Positions 11,247-23,649 are shown, numbered from the stretch's first letter. The stretch: DNA of 64,000 nucleotides from Capra hircus (GCF_001704415.2 NC_030824.1:35397022-35461021), one strand, 5' to 3'. The notes: generated from the sequence alone by a model not told the origin. A program made the numbers and translations.

Positions 11247-12012
11247 CATACATTCTAATGTGACTCTCCACCTATTGCATATCTAACTTATGTTTAAATA
11301 GCACAGGTGACATAAAAGTTACTACTATAAAAAATAGTTCATTCCATCTTGAGGAAATTATAACTTTTAGAAACCGTTCACTTTAATAAGTTCAATATTT
11401 TATTCACAGATCCTGAATCTTACCTCGGTGTTATATCCATTTTTTTAAACATGATAAGCCTTAAATTATTCCCAGTTCTTCCAAAATTCCTAACATGATA
11501 TGGTTTCTTTGCCCTCTTTCATCATCTTTGTCCCCTTTGTCTTAACAAGGTGCTCATAAATGACCTTAACATTAAGGTTTGGTTTATGTAGTACAAAGGA
11601 ATGGGGCACTATCATTTAGAGTAACTGATGAACCCATTGTTGAAATTGTTCATTCATGTTGGACTCACTGTCCAAGAAAATCTTTGTTTTTATCTTATAG
11701 GAGCTGTACTAAGTCCTGTCATTACTATGTTATGTTTACCCTGCTTAATTTCAGTTTATTTGTTCACACCAAGAAGTTGAGATCTTCTTCGGTACTAATT
11801 TATCACCTAATATAGTTTCCTTTGATCCTAATTGCACATTATCCACAGATTGTTAGACATTTTTATAACTTTATCTACACTTTGAATATAGTGTTAAGGT
11901 GTGGCTAACCATTTTTATGATTGATACCTATTTATTCATTAGTAGTTCTTAAATAATTTTCCTTGTGCAAACTATTACAATAGCTTTTAAATTGTTGTCC
12001 CTGTCATTTATC
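11247..12012. other. Unassigned non-coding sequence
   Basis: No repeat family or coding region recognised. The sequence is AT-rich with short chance frames. Confidence 0.5.
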
Positions 12013-12014
12013 CA

Positions 12015-12228
12015 TGTGCTTCCCTGGTGGTTCAGTGATAAAGAATCTGCTTGCCAGTGTAGGAGGTGTGGGTTAAATCCGAGTCAGGAAGATCCCCTGG
12101 AGAAGGAAATGGCAAACCACTCCAGTATTCTTACCTGGGAAATCCCATGGACAGTGGAGCCTAGTGGGCTACAGTCCACAGGGTCGCAAAGAGTAGGACA
12201 CGACTTAGCGACTAAAACAGCAACAATC
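12015..12228 (+). mobile_element. Bov-tA SINE
   Basis: The tRNA-derived head ('gcttccctggtggttcag') and BovB-derived body ('cactccagtattcttacc', 'aggacacgacttagcgac') are both present, ending in a short CAACAA tail. Confidence 0.92.
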
Positions 12229-12949
12229 ATTATCTTTCTTAAATTCCTCCTTTACAAAGCAACCACTTTATAGTTCTCTATTTTCTAATGTCTTCAAGTT
12301 TATCTTTTATTTGTTTCAACAAAGTCAGCACAGTTCTTTTACTATCTGCCACTGAAGTCTTTTGGGGTGGCAAATCTAGTTTCCTTATATTCCTGGTTTT
12401 CTCTGTGTATAGAATATTATATTTGAAAATTATTTGTGGAAATAATTTGAGGCCCACCGATGAAGGTACTTAGCTCCAGAGAGAATCTTTTTCTGTTTTT
12501 GTTAGGCTTCTGGGGGATAGTACCATCCTAAGCTGTGAGTATAAGTCTTGAGATAACAGTTAAGTCAGAGGCTTTAAGTTTTTTTCTGGGCTGTCTCCCT
12601 TCTGATTCATGCCTATCCTGAATGTGCAGCCCTTTGGAGGAGGGTTCTCAGTTTGTTGAAAAGAGGGTCTTCTATTAGATTCTCCACTGAGTCATCTCCC
12701 TTGTCCAACAAGGCCATCAAAACAAAGCTTCTGATTTACCCAGAAATGTCTTCAAGTCAAAAACAGTTTCAATGTCCACTTCCCTTCTGTATCCATTTCC
12801 TTCCAGAGCTCTCATTTTCCTTCAATTTTGGTCTCTTTAAAAACTGTCTTATCTCTTTAATGATTTTAAGATGAGGTTCTTTGAGGTATTTTGGTTGTTT
12901 TCAGCAGGACAGTTGATTCAAATATCATAGCCCATCATTACACAGGAAT
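12229..12949. other. Unassigned non-coding sequence
   Basis: No repeat family or exon recognised. Plus-strand frames at 12288-12473 and 12653-12874 show no known domain. Confidence 0.5.
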
Positions 12950-13142
12950 CTGCTTCACTTCAAATCCTCACTCTATTACTTTGTATCTGTATGCCTTTGG
13001 ATAAATCATTTAAGCTACATGAACTTCAGTTTCCTCATCTGTAAAATAAGGATAATAACAGTACCTATATTACAGTATTACATGTGAAGACTGTAGTATT
13101 CAGGCACATAATAAGTATTCGATAAATGTTAGCTATTATTAA
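12950..13142 (+). repeat. MIR SINE
   Basis: The MIR core is clear: 'cagtttcctcatctgtaaaa', 'taaggataataacagtacc' and the 3' end 'ataagtattcgataaatg'. Confidence 0.88.
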
Positions 13143-14110
13143 TGTGTATTTTCATATCATCTTATTTATTTCCTTTAGGGCACTTACCATTCTCAAAGAC
13201 TGCCTTGTTTATTTCTTACTTTGTTATTTTTTCTTTCAATAAAATATAAGCTCCATATTTTACTATTTAGCACTATAAATTGAGCCATATCATTTAAAAT
13301 GAATTAATGAATATATTCAAGTTTTTCACCAAAACAGTAACTTTGATTCAATCCTGATAACCCACAAATGAAAAACAGGCCATTTTATGTGAAAAAATAA
13401 AGTCTATTCTATAGGACATTCTTTTCACAAAATAGAAAATTAAAAGCCCACCTTAGTCCAAGAAGAGTAAAAGAATAATTAGACTAGATTTTACAATTTA
13501 ATTGCCAAAATCACATGGATATATCAGTACATTACTTATGTGTTTGGACAAACAATGCTCCTCTTCAAATTTTAAGAACCACAATCCCTTAGTTCAAGTA
13601 ACCTTTAAAACTTACATGTGTTCTCATTTATAAAGTATATCAGTCTTTCACCACTTATTACAGTTCTTGAGAAGGAATTGAGAAGTATTCAGCATTAATT
13701 TCTTACATGAGAAACTTTTGTTAAAAAACCACTGCATTATGCATGCTATTCTATGCCAGTGAATGGAACGAAATGAACTGTAAATATGTCTGATTGTGTG
13801 AGTGCCTCTCTGTGGGTGGAGACGCCACTTGGATTATAGTTCAACGGGTGAAAACTTCCCTATCATCTCTGTCTTCTCCTCATTCAGAGTCTCAAAAGGA
13901 TGTGGATCATGTTAGATGTGATATTGGGCTTGTCTCAAGAAATGCTCCTCCCTCTCTGACTTGGACACAGATGTCTCTGTTCCACTATCCATGGGGAGAA
14001 CAGGCAAAGATTTCCTCTGCAAAGAGAGCCCAGGGAATCCCATTCTTCATGGAGTCCTTCTCAAGCTCTCTTTAGTTGCTTTCCACTGGGCAACTTTATT
14101 GGCTCTAATT
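13143..14110. other. Unassigned AT-rich sequence ending in a T-run
   Basis: No family recognised. A long T homopolymer (14112-14130) ends the stretch and may be the tail of an unrecognised minus-strand retroposon. Confidence 0.45.
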
Positions 14111-14148
14111 CTTTTTTTTTTTTTTTTTTTAGTTAGTATAGTGGGCTA

Positions 14149-14880
14149 TCTAAAGAGCCTCTTGATGAAAGTGAAAGAGGAGAGTGAAAAAGTTGGCTTA
14201 TAACTCAACATTCAGAAAACTAAGATCATGGCATCCAGTCCCATCACTTCACGGCAAATGGATGGGGAAACAATGGAAACAGTGACAGACTTTATTTTGG
14301 GGGGGCTCCAAAATCTCTGCAGATAGTGACTGCAGCCATGAAATTAAAAGACACTTGCTCCTTGGAAGAAAAGTTATGACCAACCTAGACAGCATATTAA
14401 AAAGCAGAGACATTACTTTGCCAACAAAGGTCCATCTAATCGAAGATACGGTTTTTACAGTAGTCATGCACAGATGTGAGAATTGGACTATAAAGAAAGC
14501 TGAGTGCTGAAGAATTGATGCTTTTGAACTGTGGTGTTGGAGAAGACTCTTGAGAGTCTCTCAGACTGCAAGGAGACCCAATCAGTCCATCCTAAAGGAG
14601 ATCAATCCTGAATATTCATTGGAAGGACTGATGCTGAAGCTGAAACTCCCAATATTTTGGCCACCTGATGCTAAAAACTGACTCACTGGGAAAGACCCTG
14701 ATGCTGGGAAAGATTGAAGGCAGGAGGAGAAGCAGACAACAGAGGATGAGATGGTTAGATGGCATCACCAACTCGATGGACATGAGTTTGAGAAGTTGAT
14801 GATGGACAGGGAAGCCTGGTGTGTCGCAGTCCATGGGGTTGCAGAGTTGTACACGACTGAGCAACTGAACTGACTGATAA
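14149..14880 (+). mobile_element. BovB LINE 3' fragment
   Basis: The sequence runs from the RT region just after the YADD box ('gagcctcttgatgaaagtg') to the BovB tail. A 7-bp repeat, tgggcta, at 14142-14148 and 14881-14887 is a likely target duplication. Stop codons and frameshifts break the frame throughout. Confidence 0.93.
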
Positions 14881-15095
14881 TGGGCTAATTTTAAACACAC
14901 AACTTTTATGTTCTTTCTGCTTGCAGAACATGTAGTCCTCTGCAAAGAAATATCTAAAAAATAATACACATTTGTGTAGTATATTCAACTTTATGCAAAT
15001 ATTCCCCCAAAGTTATGAATGTATTAGATTTTTGTAAATTAAATCACAATCAGTTATACTAAAGGGTCTTTACATTAAAAAAAAAAAAACAGGTG

Positions 15096-15464
15096 GGGGC
15101 TTCTCTAGTGGTCTAGTGATTAAGAATATGCCTGCTAACGCAGGGGTCACGGATTTGATCCCTGGTCTGGGAAATTCCCACATGCCACAGAGGAACTAAG
15201 CTCTGAGTGCCACAAGTTACTGAGCCAGTGCTCTGGAGGCCATGAGTCACAATCCCTGAGCCCCAGGAGCTGCAGCTACTGAAGCCCATGTGCCTACAGC
15301 GTATGTTCTGCAACAAGAGAAGCCACTGCAGTCAGAAGCCTGTGCACTGCAAGGAAGAGTAGCCCGCCCCACTCCCTCCCCCAATCACAATGAAAGTCTG
15401 TGTGCAGCAATGAAGACCCACCAAAGCCGACAATAAATAAATAAATAAATCTTAAAAAACAAGC
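15096..15464 (+). mobile_element. Long tRNA-headed ruminant SINE (ART2/CHR-like)
   Basis: A tRNA-Glu-like head ('ggtctagtgattaagaatat', 'gatttgatccctggtctgg') is followed by a long body ('ccaggagctgcagctactg', 'gcagcaatgaagaccc') and an (AAAT)n tail. A 9-bp duplication, aaacaggtg, flanks it (15087-15095 and 15465-15473). The body differs from both Bov-tA and short CHR; the exact subfamily name is uncertain. Confidence 0.8.
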
Positions 15465-15473
15465 AAACAGGTG

Positions 15474-16085
15474 AATTTTTTTTTAAAAGCATAGAGAGAA
15501 GGGGAGGAGTAAAAGGAGATGAAGTTCTATAGGTAGGAAGGGCCAAATTCTGAAGATAGTTATATTTTATTACTTGTATGAAATAAGTTACATGCTAACC
15601 ATTGCCTGACCAGCACTGTTGTAATACAGGGTCATACTAGAGGTAATCTGTGGTATCCCTCATGCCACAACATATAGTGATGTACAAAGGGAAGCATGCA
15701 GTAATCTGCAGAAGGGAGTGAAGTGGCAATATTGGGATATCAAACACAAATGAATTTCTTTTAGGGTATGTAGTCTTAAAGTCTTGAGTAAAGGGAGAGA
15801 ACTAGAGGAAAATAATCTCTATGACTAACTGTGTCTAAGTGAGAAGATTATTAAGAAGAAATGGCAGAAAGATGATGCAGACCTTTCCTATTAAATTTTT
15901 TTTTCTTGTGGGTGATAAAGTATCATCAAATGGCCTGCAGGAAGAAATAATGTGATAAAAATTGTGTTTTATAAAGATAACACTGAGAGCCAGCAGGTGA
16001 AGAATTAGAAAGACAAGTGACTAGAGACATAGAATCCCACTGCAGAGTAATTATAGTACTTATGGCAAGAAAAGTGAAAGCCTAA
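15474..16085. other. Unassigned sequence
   Basis: Purine-rich text with no confident family; it may belong to the ancient repeat that resumes after the Bov-tA at 16086. Confidence 0.4.
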
Positions 16086-16301
16086 TGTGTTCCCAGGTGG
16101 TGCAGTGGTAAAGAATCAGCATGCTAATACAGGGGACACAAGTTCAATCCCTGGGTCAGGAAGATCCCCTGGAGGAGAAAATGTTAAACTCCTCTAGAAT
16201 TCTTGCCTGGGAAATCCCATGGACAGAGGAGCCTGGTGGACTGCAGCCCATGGGGTTGCAAAGAGTCAGACACAACTTAGTGACTAAATAGAAACAACAA
16301 G
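16086..16301 (+). mobile_element. Bov-tA SINE
   Basis: A diverged head ('gttcccaggtggtgcagtgg') leads into the standard BovB-derived body with a short AAC-rich tail. Confidence 0.9.
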
Positions 16302-16960
16302 TGTGGGAGAAGAGATGGAGAGTTATTTGGGGGTTGAGTTGATCGAACATGGATTTTAGTGAGACTCAGTTTCCTATTTTGGACTCATGATAAATTGTGG
16401 TGCCTTTACTAAAACAGGGAATGCAGGATGAAGGGTACCTTGGCTACGTAGGAAGTAGAGTGAAATTAAGGAGTAAAGGGGATGAGTTCTGTCTTTGACA
16501 TCCTGGAGCTATCCATGAATACCTAGATAGAGTTTTTCAGTATAGGCATTGGATACAAAGGACTAGAATTCAGGACAGAGATAAAGGTTTGAACATCACT
16601 GGCATGTAGGTTGTAGGTCAAAGCCATGGAAATGGATAAGCTGACTCCTGAAGATCAGTGAAATGAGAAGAGGAGTATGAAAAGGAAAGAATGACTGGGG
16701 TTAATAAAAAGAAAGATAAGCAAAAAAGGTGTGTCTTAGAGGCCTAAGGGGGGAAAGTGCCAAAGGAGAAGAATGTTTTAGGAAGGAAGGATTGTTAACA
16801 ATATCAGAAGGTCCAGAGAAATCTAGTATGATTAAATTCTGAAAGGGTTTCACTGGATTTGACAAGTGGAGGGCCTTGTTGCTCTGCCAGAGTGCTAGGA
16901 AACTGAAACTCAAATCCTGCTCAGTGCTGATTGGCTGAATCCACCGGGCCTGATTGTGCA
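16302..16960. repeat. Ancient interspersed repeat, family not assigned
   Basis: Segments around 16560-16700 and 16750-16870 ('ttaggaaggaaggattgtta', 'ggatttgacaagtggagg') follow the order of the same kind of old purine-rich mammalian repeat seen near 6040-6540. The family was not identified. Confidence 0.35.
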
Positions 16961-17109
16961 AAGGCAGGTCACACTTACTGTCCCTTATTTTTCTAAGTAG
17001 ATATTAAACAGTTGGAAAGGTAGCAAATGAAATTTCCTTCAAAACACATCTGTTCCTTAAAAATGGCTGAAAATACAAGTTACATTAGCCAAGTATATAC
17101 ATAGCAATA

Positions 17110-17590
17110 TATATCAGTCAGATCTCTTTAGATTAGAAAGGACTGGATTAAGCCAAACTGATTTAAACCAAAAAGAGTATTTGCTGGTCCTCCTAACTGA
17201 AAATCTTGGTGAGAGTTCATCTGAACCGAAATGCTCAAATAGTCATTAGAAATGTGCCTCCCTCCACTTCTTAGTGCTGCTTATCTCTATGCTAATAACT
17301 TCACTCCCAGTTTCTAACCAAGTCATTTGAAAAAGTGGTCACCAGCAGCTGTAAACTTACATCCTGTCAGTCCATGAACTCCAGCAAACAAGGGATACCT
17401 CTTTCCTGATTGTTCCAGCAGATATCCTGGAGCTACATTTTGTTTAATGCAATGGTGAAATAAAGTGTCCATTCCTGAAATAACCTCTGAGTCCAGGGGA
17501 CTGGACTTTACATATAGGCCAGGCTTACACTGTGGCCCGCTTCCAAAAGTGGGGCTGAGAGTGGGGGTCAACCGCACAAGCAGCTGCATG
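17110..17590 (+). repeat. Ancient interspersed repeat, family not assigned
   Basis: The order 'ggactggattaagccaaact', 'gcagctgtaaacttacatcc' and 'ggggctgagagtgggggtca' matches an old mammalian repeat. A second, shorter copy of what appears to be the same family lies at 20870-21190 in the same orientation. Confidence 0.4.
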
Positions 17591-17636
17591 GATACATGTG
17601 CTGCACTCCTGTGTTAGGTCTTTTATTAGGTCTTAT

Positions 17637-17765
17637 TGGGGAAGGAAATGGCACCCCACTCCAGTGTTCTTGCCTGGAGAATCCCAAGGACGGGGGAGCC
17701 TGGTGGGCTGCCGTCTATGGGGTCACACAGAGTCGGACACGACTGATGCGACTTAACTTAACTTA
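17637..17765 (+). mobile_element. Bov-A2 SINE, single unit
   Basis: One Bov-A2 right-hand unit ('ggcaccccactccagtgttc' to 'gtcggacacgactgatgcg') ends in a TTAAC repeat tail. Confidence 0.9.
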
Positions 17766-18216
17766 GGGTTTTGTTAGGGTTCTGCTCAAGTCCCACATTC
17801 CCACCAGGCCTTTGCACATGTAGGTGAGGTAGGCCCCCCTTAACCTAACAGCAGAAACTGTTCTTGAAAAGAGGAGACTATAACTGATGTGAGGGAAGCA
17901 GCCCTCTAACAAAAGATATGAGAGACAGTAAGGAAAAAAAAAAGGGGGGGAAACAGCATGTAAAAGAAAGCAAGCGTTAACAAGGCAATTTAAAATAAAC
18001 AAAAATAACTGTAAACAAATATAAAGATCATTGAAAAGCTATAAAGTTAATCACAGCACTTTCCTTGACCAAATCCTGCAGAAGACACCCTTCCTTGGTA
18101 ATAAGCCCCCTGAGAATGAGCTGTGTTGACCTGTTCTGGTACATCCCCAGGGTGTATTTCTTTCTTGTCTTTCCCTTGTTTTCTACTTTTCATCTTCTGT
18201 CCCTATATATATAAAT
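17766..18216. other. Unassigned sequence with an A/G homopolymer patch
   Basis: No family was recognised. A run of A then G occurs at about 17935-17950. Confidence 0.45.
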
Positions 18217-18217
18217 T

Positions 18218-18543
18218 TTTCACTTATTTATTTTTGGCTGTGGTGGGTCTTCATTGCTGCATGGTCTTCTTCTCAGCGAGCCAGGGCTACTCTCTAGTTG
18301 CCCAGTGCCCAGGCTTCTCATTGTGGTGGCTTCTCCTACAGAGCACCAGCTCTAGGTGCACAGGCTTCAGCGGCATGCGGGCTCAGTAGTTGCAGCTCCT
18401 GGATCCTAGAGCATAGGCTCGCAGTGTGGCACACAGGCTTAGTTTCTCTGAGGCATGTGAGACCTTCCTGGGTCAGGGATTGAACCCGAGTCTCCTGCAT
18501 TGGCAGGCAGATTCTTTACCACTGAGCCACCACGGAAGCCCCT
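18218..18543 (-). mobile_element. Long tRNA-headed ruminant SINE (ART2/CHR-like), antisense
   Basis: This is the same family as the element at 15096, here reversed: 'tttggctgtggtgggtctt' (body end) to 'ttctttaccactgagccacc' (tRNA head). It is roughly full length. Confidence 0.82.
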
Positions 18544-18827
18544 GGCCCTTCTTTACTCTTTCTGATGGCTCACATCTCTGCTGAGAGCTTTCTCCTTACA
18601 TTCGTAGCTGCTGACTCCCATCTTCTTTTTGTTACACCTCTCCACAGAGAAGTTTTATTTCACATTCCCTCAAGGAGAGAAGGAAAAGAAAAATATGAAG
18701 AAGACACTCATAATTTTCAGAGCCACTAGCATAGTTATTTAATTTGCCACAGATACTACATAATTTTCAGAGCCCTGTGTTCAAAATGCATTAAGAATTT
18801 CATAACAGCAGAGCATTAAACTAAGAT

Positions 18828-19038
18828 AGGACTTCCCTGGCGGCTCAGACGATAAAGCATCTGTCTAGAATGCAGGAAACCTGGGTTTGAGCCCTGGGTT
18901 GGGAAGATCCCCTGGAGAAGGAAATGGCAATCCACTCCAGTACTATTGCCTGGAAAATCCCATGAACAGAGGAGCCTGGTAGGCTACAGTCTTTGGGGTC
19001 ACAAAGAGTCCGACACGACTGAGCGATTTCACTTTCAG
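18828..19038 (+). mobile_element. Bov-tA SINE
   Basis: The head 'gacttccctggcggctcag' and the body through 'gtccgacacgactgagcg' are well preserved, ending in 'atttcactttcag'. Confidence 0.92.
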
Positions 19039-19224
19039 GGTCCTACTAGGGCTGGCTCTGTGCTGTTGTCAAGGATGTACATTCATGATGCTGATCGAGG
19101 GTGGAACTCTTTGCTTACTTCCCAGTTGCCTTCTCAGATATTCCTTTGCATTCACATGGCCATCCTTTTAGGTAGCTTGTCCCATCCTCAAATTCAAGAG
19201 AGTGGAGTAAGTCAATAGTATATC

Positions 19225-19865
19225 TCCATTTCCTTTGTGAGAAATTGGTTTAGGCATGACTTATGAGACACTTCCAGCCAATGAGATCTGATTTCATTTT
19301 TGATGAAAAGAGACACAGGAGAAGAAACAGCTCCCCCTTTCCCTGCTGCTGCTGCTAAGTTGTTTCAGTCGTGTCCGACACTGTGCGACCCCATAGACAG
19401 CAGCCCACCAGGCTCCCCTGTCCCTGGGATTCTCCAGGCAAGAACACTGGAGTGGGTTGCCATTTCCTTCTCCAGTGCATGAAAGTGAAAAGTGAAAGTG
19501 AAGTCACTCAGTCGTGTCCGACTCCTAGCAACCCCATAGATTGCAGTCTTCCAGGCTTCTCCGTCCATGGGATTTGCCAGGCAACAGTACCAGAGTGGGT
19601 TGCCATTGCCTTCTCCTCCATTTCCCTAGACTTTACCATCTGTGCAATTATGCCCCACATTGCCATAGCCATCTTGCTGAATGAGGAACACTTTGCCACT
19701 GAAGATGGCAAAATGAGAAAAAGGAAGCCACCAATTGGCTGTTGAATTAACTAGCCATGAAGCCATTTCCACTTAGGCTTCTTGCTATATAAAATAATAC
19801 ACATTTTTATATTAAGTCATTTGAGTCATAATAGCAGCTCAATTGGTATGTCTTAGTAATCAAAG
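19225..19865 (+). repeat. Ancient interspersed repeat split by Bov-A2
   Basis: Left part: 'cttccagccaatgagatc' and 'agagacacaggagaagaaac'. Right part: 'gccatagccatcttgctgaa' and 'ggcttcttgctatataaaat'. Together they follow the order of one old mammalian repeat interrupted by the SINE. The class was not assigned. Confidence 0.45.
19345..19618 (-). mobile_element. Bov-A2 SINE (two-unit), antisense
   Basis: Two Bov-A units are joined by the 'gaaagtgaaaagtgaaagtg' linker, and a CTG-repeat tail is at the left edge. A 9-bp duplication with one mismatch (19336-19344 and 19619-19627, ending tttccct) flanks it. Confidence 0.93.
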
Positions 19866-19869
19866 AAAT

Positions 19870-20332
19870 TCTTACATGAAAGTAAATTCTTAGATATAAA
19901 GAACAGAGAAAGTAGAAATGTAAATTGTGGTGCAGCAAGAAGGAGAAGGTTTCTTGAAAGCATTGCTTTCCCACTAAAGAGACCCATTTTCATACTGTCC
20001 AGTTTCTCTTTCTGTCTCTCCTGAGATGGTGACGCAATTCATAGAAAGTTTAGAAACAGCAAGCAAAGTCACAAAAAAATAAAAAATAAATAAATGAAAT
20101 GCAAACCCAGGTTTCAGAAACAGTTTTGGTAATAGAAACTTTTATTTATGCATAAGATTTCCTGAGGGCAACATGTGAGTAAAAGCTGCCCACCATTCCA
20201 GAAGCAGAAACAATAAATCCTTGAATGTGCTTTTTTATGTCACCTTTGAAATTACTTCTATAAGCGACTTATATCTAGCCTCAAAATTTACTTATTGGCA
20301 AAATAGAGGTAAACTAAAGGGACATCTTTCTC
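19870..20332. other. Unassigned sequence
   Basis: Nothing was recognised apart from an A-rich AAAT-type run near 20075-20097. Confidence 0.45.
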
Positions 20333-20357
20333 GTGTGTGTGTGTGTGTGTGTGTGTG
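20333..20357. repeat. (GT)n microsatellite
   Basis: About twelve GT units lie at the 3' tail of an antisense Bov-tA. SINE tails commonly seed such tracts. Confidence 0.9.
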
Positions 20358-20576
20358 CATGCGCGTGCACTCAGTTGCTCATTTGAGTCTAATTCTTTGT
20401 GACTTCATGGACTTTATCCCACCAGTGTCCTCTGTCCATGGAATTTTCTAGGCAAGAGTACTAGAACAAGTTGCCATTTCCTACTTCAGGATATCTTTCC
20501 GAGTTAGGGATTGAACCGGTGTCTCCTGCACTTTCTGGCGGATTCTTTACCACTGCGTCACATGGGAAACCTAGGC
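20358..20576 (-). mobile_element. Bov-tA SINE, antisense
   Basis: The reversed body ('cactcagttgctcatttgag') leads to the tRNA head ('gggattgaaccggtgtctcc', 'ctttaccactgcgtcac'). It is more diverged than the Bov-A2 copy next to it. Confidence 0.9.
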
Positions 20577-20584
20577 CATCTTTC

Positions 20585-20835
20585 TTCTGCTGCTGCTGCT
20601 GCTGCTGCTGCTAAGTCGCTTCAGTGGTGTCCGACTCTGTGCGACCCCATAGACGACAGCCCACCAGGCTCCGCCGTCCCTGGGATTTCTCCAGGCAAGA
20701 ATACTGGAGTGGGTTGCCATTTCCTTCTCCAAAGCATGAAAGTGAAAAGTGAAAGTGAAGTCGCTCAGTCGTGTCCGACTCTTCGCGACCCCATAGACTG
20801 CAGCCTACCAGGCTCCTCTGTCCATGAGATTCTTG
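20585..20835 (-). mobile_element. Bov-A2 SINE, antisense, with CTG tail
   Basis: A (CTG)8-type tail (20587-20611) precedes two Bov-A units. The element's 5' end is truncated at about 20835. It sits directly beside the Bov-tA at 20358. Confidence 0.92.
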
Positions 20836-20869
20836 AGCTGTTGCCAAATACAATCTGAGGCTATTTGTT

Positions 20870-21190
20870 ACAGTGAAGACTTTGTCTATTGTAAGTAATA
20901 GGACACCTAAATCAAGGTGACTTGATCAGGGGCTACCAGTTGGACTGAAATCTGGCCCAGCTGGATCCAGGCTCACATAATTAAGGTTCCTTCGCCATCT
21001 CTTGGCTCCGCCCATCCTTGGAAGATACAATGCTCTGATTGGGCAACTCTCCTATATACTCTCTTTGGCAGGAGTTCACTGACCTCAGTCACCTAGACTG
21101 AGTGTGGAAGGGTAGTTTCTAAAGGAGGATGTGGGCTTTGTCTGAGAAGATGAGGGAAAGGATTCTAGGCAGGCAAAACCAAGTTGCCTA
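20870..21190 (+). repeat. Ancient interspersed repeat, second copy of the 17110 family
   Basis: The order 'gtaagtaataggacacctaa', 'tgctctgattgggcaactct' and 'tctaggcaggcaaaacc' matches the family tentatively seen at 17110-17590, in the same orientation. Confidence 0.4.
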
Positions 21191-23099
21191 AGTTGTACAA
21201 CAAATTTGTGTTGAAATTTTAGTCGATTAATAGCAGGTATTGCAGGGAAAGAAAAATGTTTTTCAGAAATCAAAATAAAGAATTCTGAATCAACATTAAT
21301 TTATTTTGAAATTAATATTTTTTCTTAATATACCAGTTAAGTTTGAGAGTTAAGATTTTAATCTTATGTCTAATCATTCCAAAAACTCATTCTCTTTCTA
21401 AACGGAAGAGATTTGTGAATTCACACATGTTTAATCTTCAAGTGTAAATTGAAAGAGGAATGAAATTGAAACCAGAGACATTATGTATATTACCAAATCA
21501 AAATGATGACTGATTAGAGCTAACAAAGCAAGACTGTTGAGTGGAACTATCTGTTATGTTCTATCAAAGTGGCAATTAAAAAGCTCAGATGTAGTCATAT
21601 AAATTGGTTGGGTTCATATCAACATTTCTGTCTGCTTGTCAGAAAAAATAGTTTAGTTAGGGAGTTGGCTTCATGTATTGGAAAGTAACAGTTTCTTTTA
21701 AACAGCTTGTATTAAAATCTTCCAGTCACAAGATACTGAATGAGCTGAGTTACTGGAAAAATTCCAAAAAGAGTTCTTATGGAATGAAAGGCATACTTCA
21801 GATAGATTTCTAACTGAACTTTTTATTTATTGTGAGTTCAGGAATTCACCCTTTTAAGAATCAGGTCTCTAGACCTGCATGAATTTGAGACTGCTTCATC
21901 TTCATTGGCACAAAGACAAACACATTAGTTCCTTATCCCAAAATAACAAGACATCCTTTATTTCAAATAGAAGTAACTTGAAAACATTGCAGTAATTTAT
22001 AGATACTATGTAATTCTAAGACACCTTGTTATTGCAAAGACTGAAGAAAAATTAGCTATTTAAGAGGTGGTTTATTTGAATCAAAATTATTGCATTGCTT
22101 TGCAGGGAGTTTCTTGCATCTCATGCAAACCCAACTCCTTTTTAAGTTATCACCTGAGGAGTTGTGCAATGTTATAGTCAGTGCAGATGGCAAGTCCTGA
22201 TGGGAGTGAAGGTCTTAATCAAATGAAGAGGTATCTTTAAAAAGCCCAATCTGTTCTCTGCCATCTTTTAATCTCTTATTAAGCAGGTTGCATCCATCAC
22301 CAGAATGTACAATAATAATGTTATTAATATTAAGAGAAAAACCTCTGTATCTGAAACTAAAACTGACTGTGGCCTTTTCTCTCTTATAAGGAAGAGGTAA
22401 CGTAATTCATTTCAGTGGAGAACCCAATCTCTAAAAATCTCTGTGTGGATCCTTTCTCCCCACATAGGAGGGAGGATGGGAGAGGAGAATGGAGGATGGG
22501 AGGAAACTCTGGAGGATGGGAGAGGAGAATGAGACCTGGATCAGGGACCCGTCATTCATAGTCTGGCCACTCATGAGGGGCTTGGTACTGAGCTGGAGGT
22601 AGGGAGAGCTGCAGAGTTCACTCCCATCCCATCAACTGTAGGAAGAACCAGGGTTGTTGTTGTTGCTTCCGGTTGTTTGTGGCAGCCACAGAGGGAGGCA
22701 GAGACACAGCTGGGCAACCTGGTAGGAAGCTAGAGTCAGTGAAACAAGAAAGAAAGCCTAGCGTTGTACTTTAATTTGTCTGTCTTAGAAATCTGTGGTG
22801 TAACCTTCTTGCCATTCCTTGGAATCATTAGTAATAATTTGCTGTACATAAAAATGCATTGATTTCTTGAGGGAGAGGGTGTGGTTGGAATTCAAGGGAA
22901 AATAGCCTCAGTTTCATCTCTAAGGTACTGTGAATTGAAGGTACTGTGAATTGAAGAAATGGAGGTAAGATTTCAATGAGACTGAGAGCTCTGCAGAGTA
23001 AGAACTCAGAGTCACAAATACAGTCCAAGGTTGGCACAGAAATTCTGGGGAGGAAATGGGATAGTGGCTTGAGTTGACATCTGGGTTACTAACATACTA
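21191..23099. other. Unassigned non-coding sequence with short local duplications
   Basis: No repeat family or exon was recognised. Minor local duplications occur: a 'ggaggatgggag' motif is repeated between about 22470 and 22525, and 'aaggtactgtgaattg' is repeated in tandem near 22922-22957. Confidence 0.5.
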
Positions 23100-23330
23100 A
23101 TGATTATCAGTGAGAGATTTACTATGTACCAGACTTTGGACTGAGAGATCACTCATACTCTCTTGAAACAATTCCGTATGGTTTTAATCACTTTCTGTCT
23201 TTGAGAAGAAGAAATCAAGGCCTAGAAATGTTAAATAACTTGGTCATAAATACTGATGCTGACTAGAGAGCGTAGATCTGCATGACAAAAAGCCCATGTT
23301 TTTAACTAGCAACTTGTACTACCTTTCTGG
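23100..23330 (-). repeat. MIR SINE, antisense
   Basis: Reversed MIR order: 'tttactatgtaccagac', 'caaggcctagaaatgttaa', 'ataacttggtcataaat'. Confidence 0.72.
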
Positions 23331-23649
23331 GATCCTCATCAGCTCTCAAGTATTGATTGATATGCACTCTTTGACCCACACTCCTTTCCTTTCGTATAAA
23401 TAATTAAGTAATGCCTTTAAACGTTGCCTCAAATTCCTAGATCTTTTTTAGTTTTAAAAGAAATCACTATTATCTACTTAGTATGTGTGGAAGGAAGAAG
23501 TCTAATACCTAATTCCTAGCCTTAGGAGAATTATAATCAAGTTGGATTAAAAAGTATTCAAATGAAAACAGTACGTGAGATTCCAAACTAAAAACCAAAA
23601 GACTCAGCTAATGTGGGGTACTGTCAAGTTAAGGAGAAAGATATTATGG
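23331..23649. other. Unassigned sequence
   Basis: No coding frame or repeat family recognised between two MIR copies of opposite orientation. Confidence 0.4.

Noticed and set aside
20587..20611. CTG repeat as a disease-type triplet expansion
   Set aside because: It is the ordinary AGC tail of an antisense Bov-A2; several copies in the window have the same kind of tail.
19345..20835. Closely spaced, similarly sized repeats as a CRISPR-like array
   Set aside because: They are individual SINE insertions of different families with unequal spacing and sequence, in a mammalian genome.
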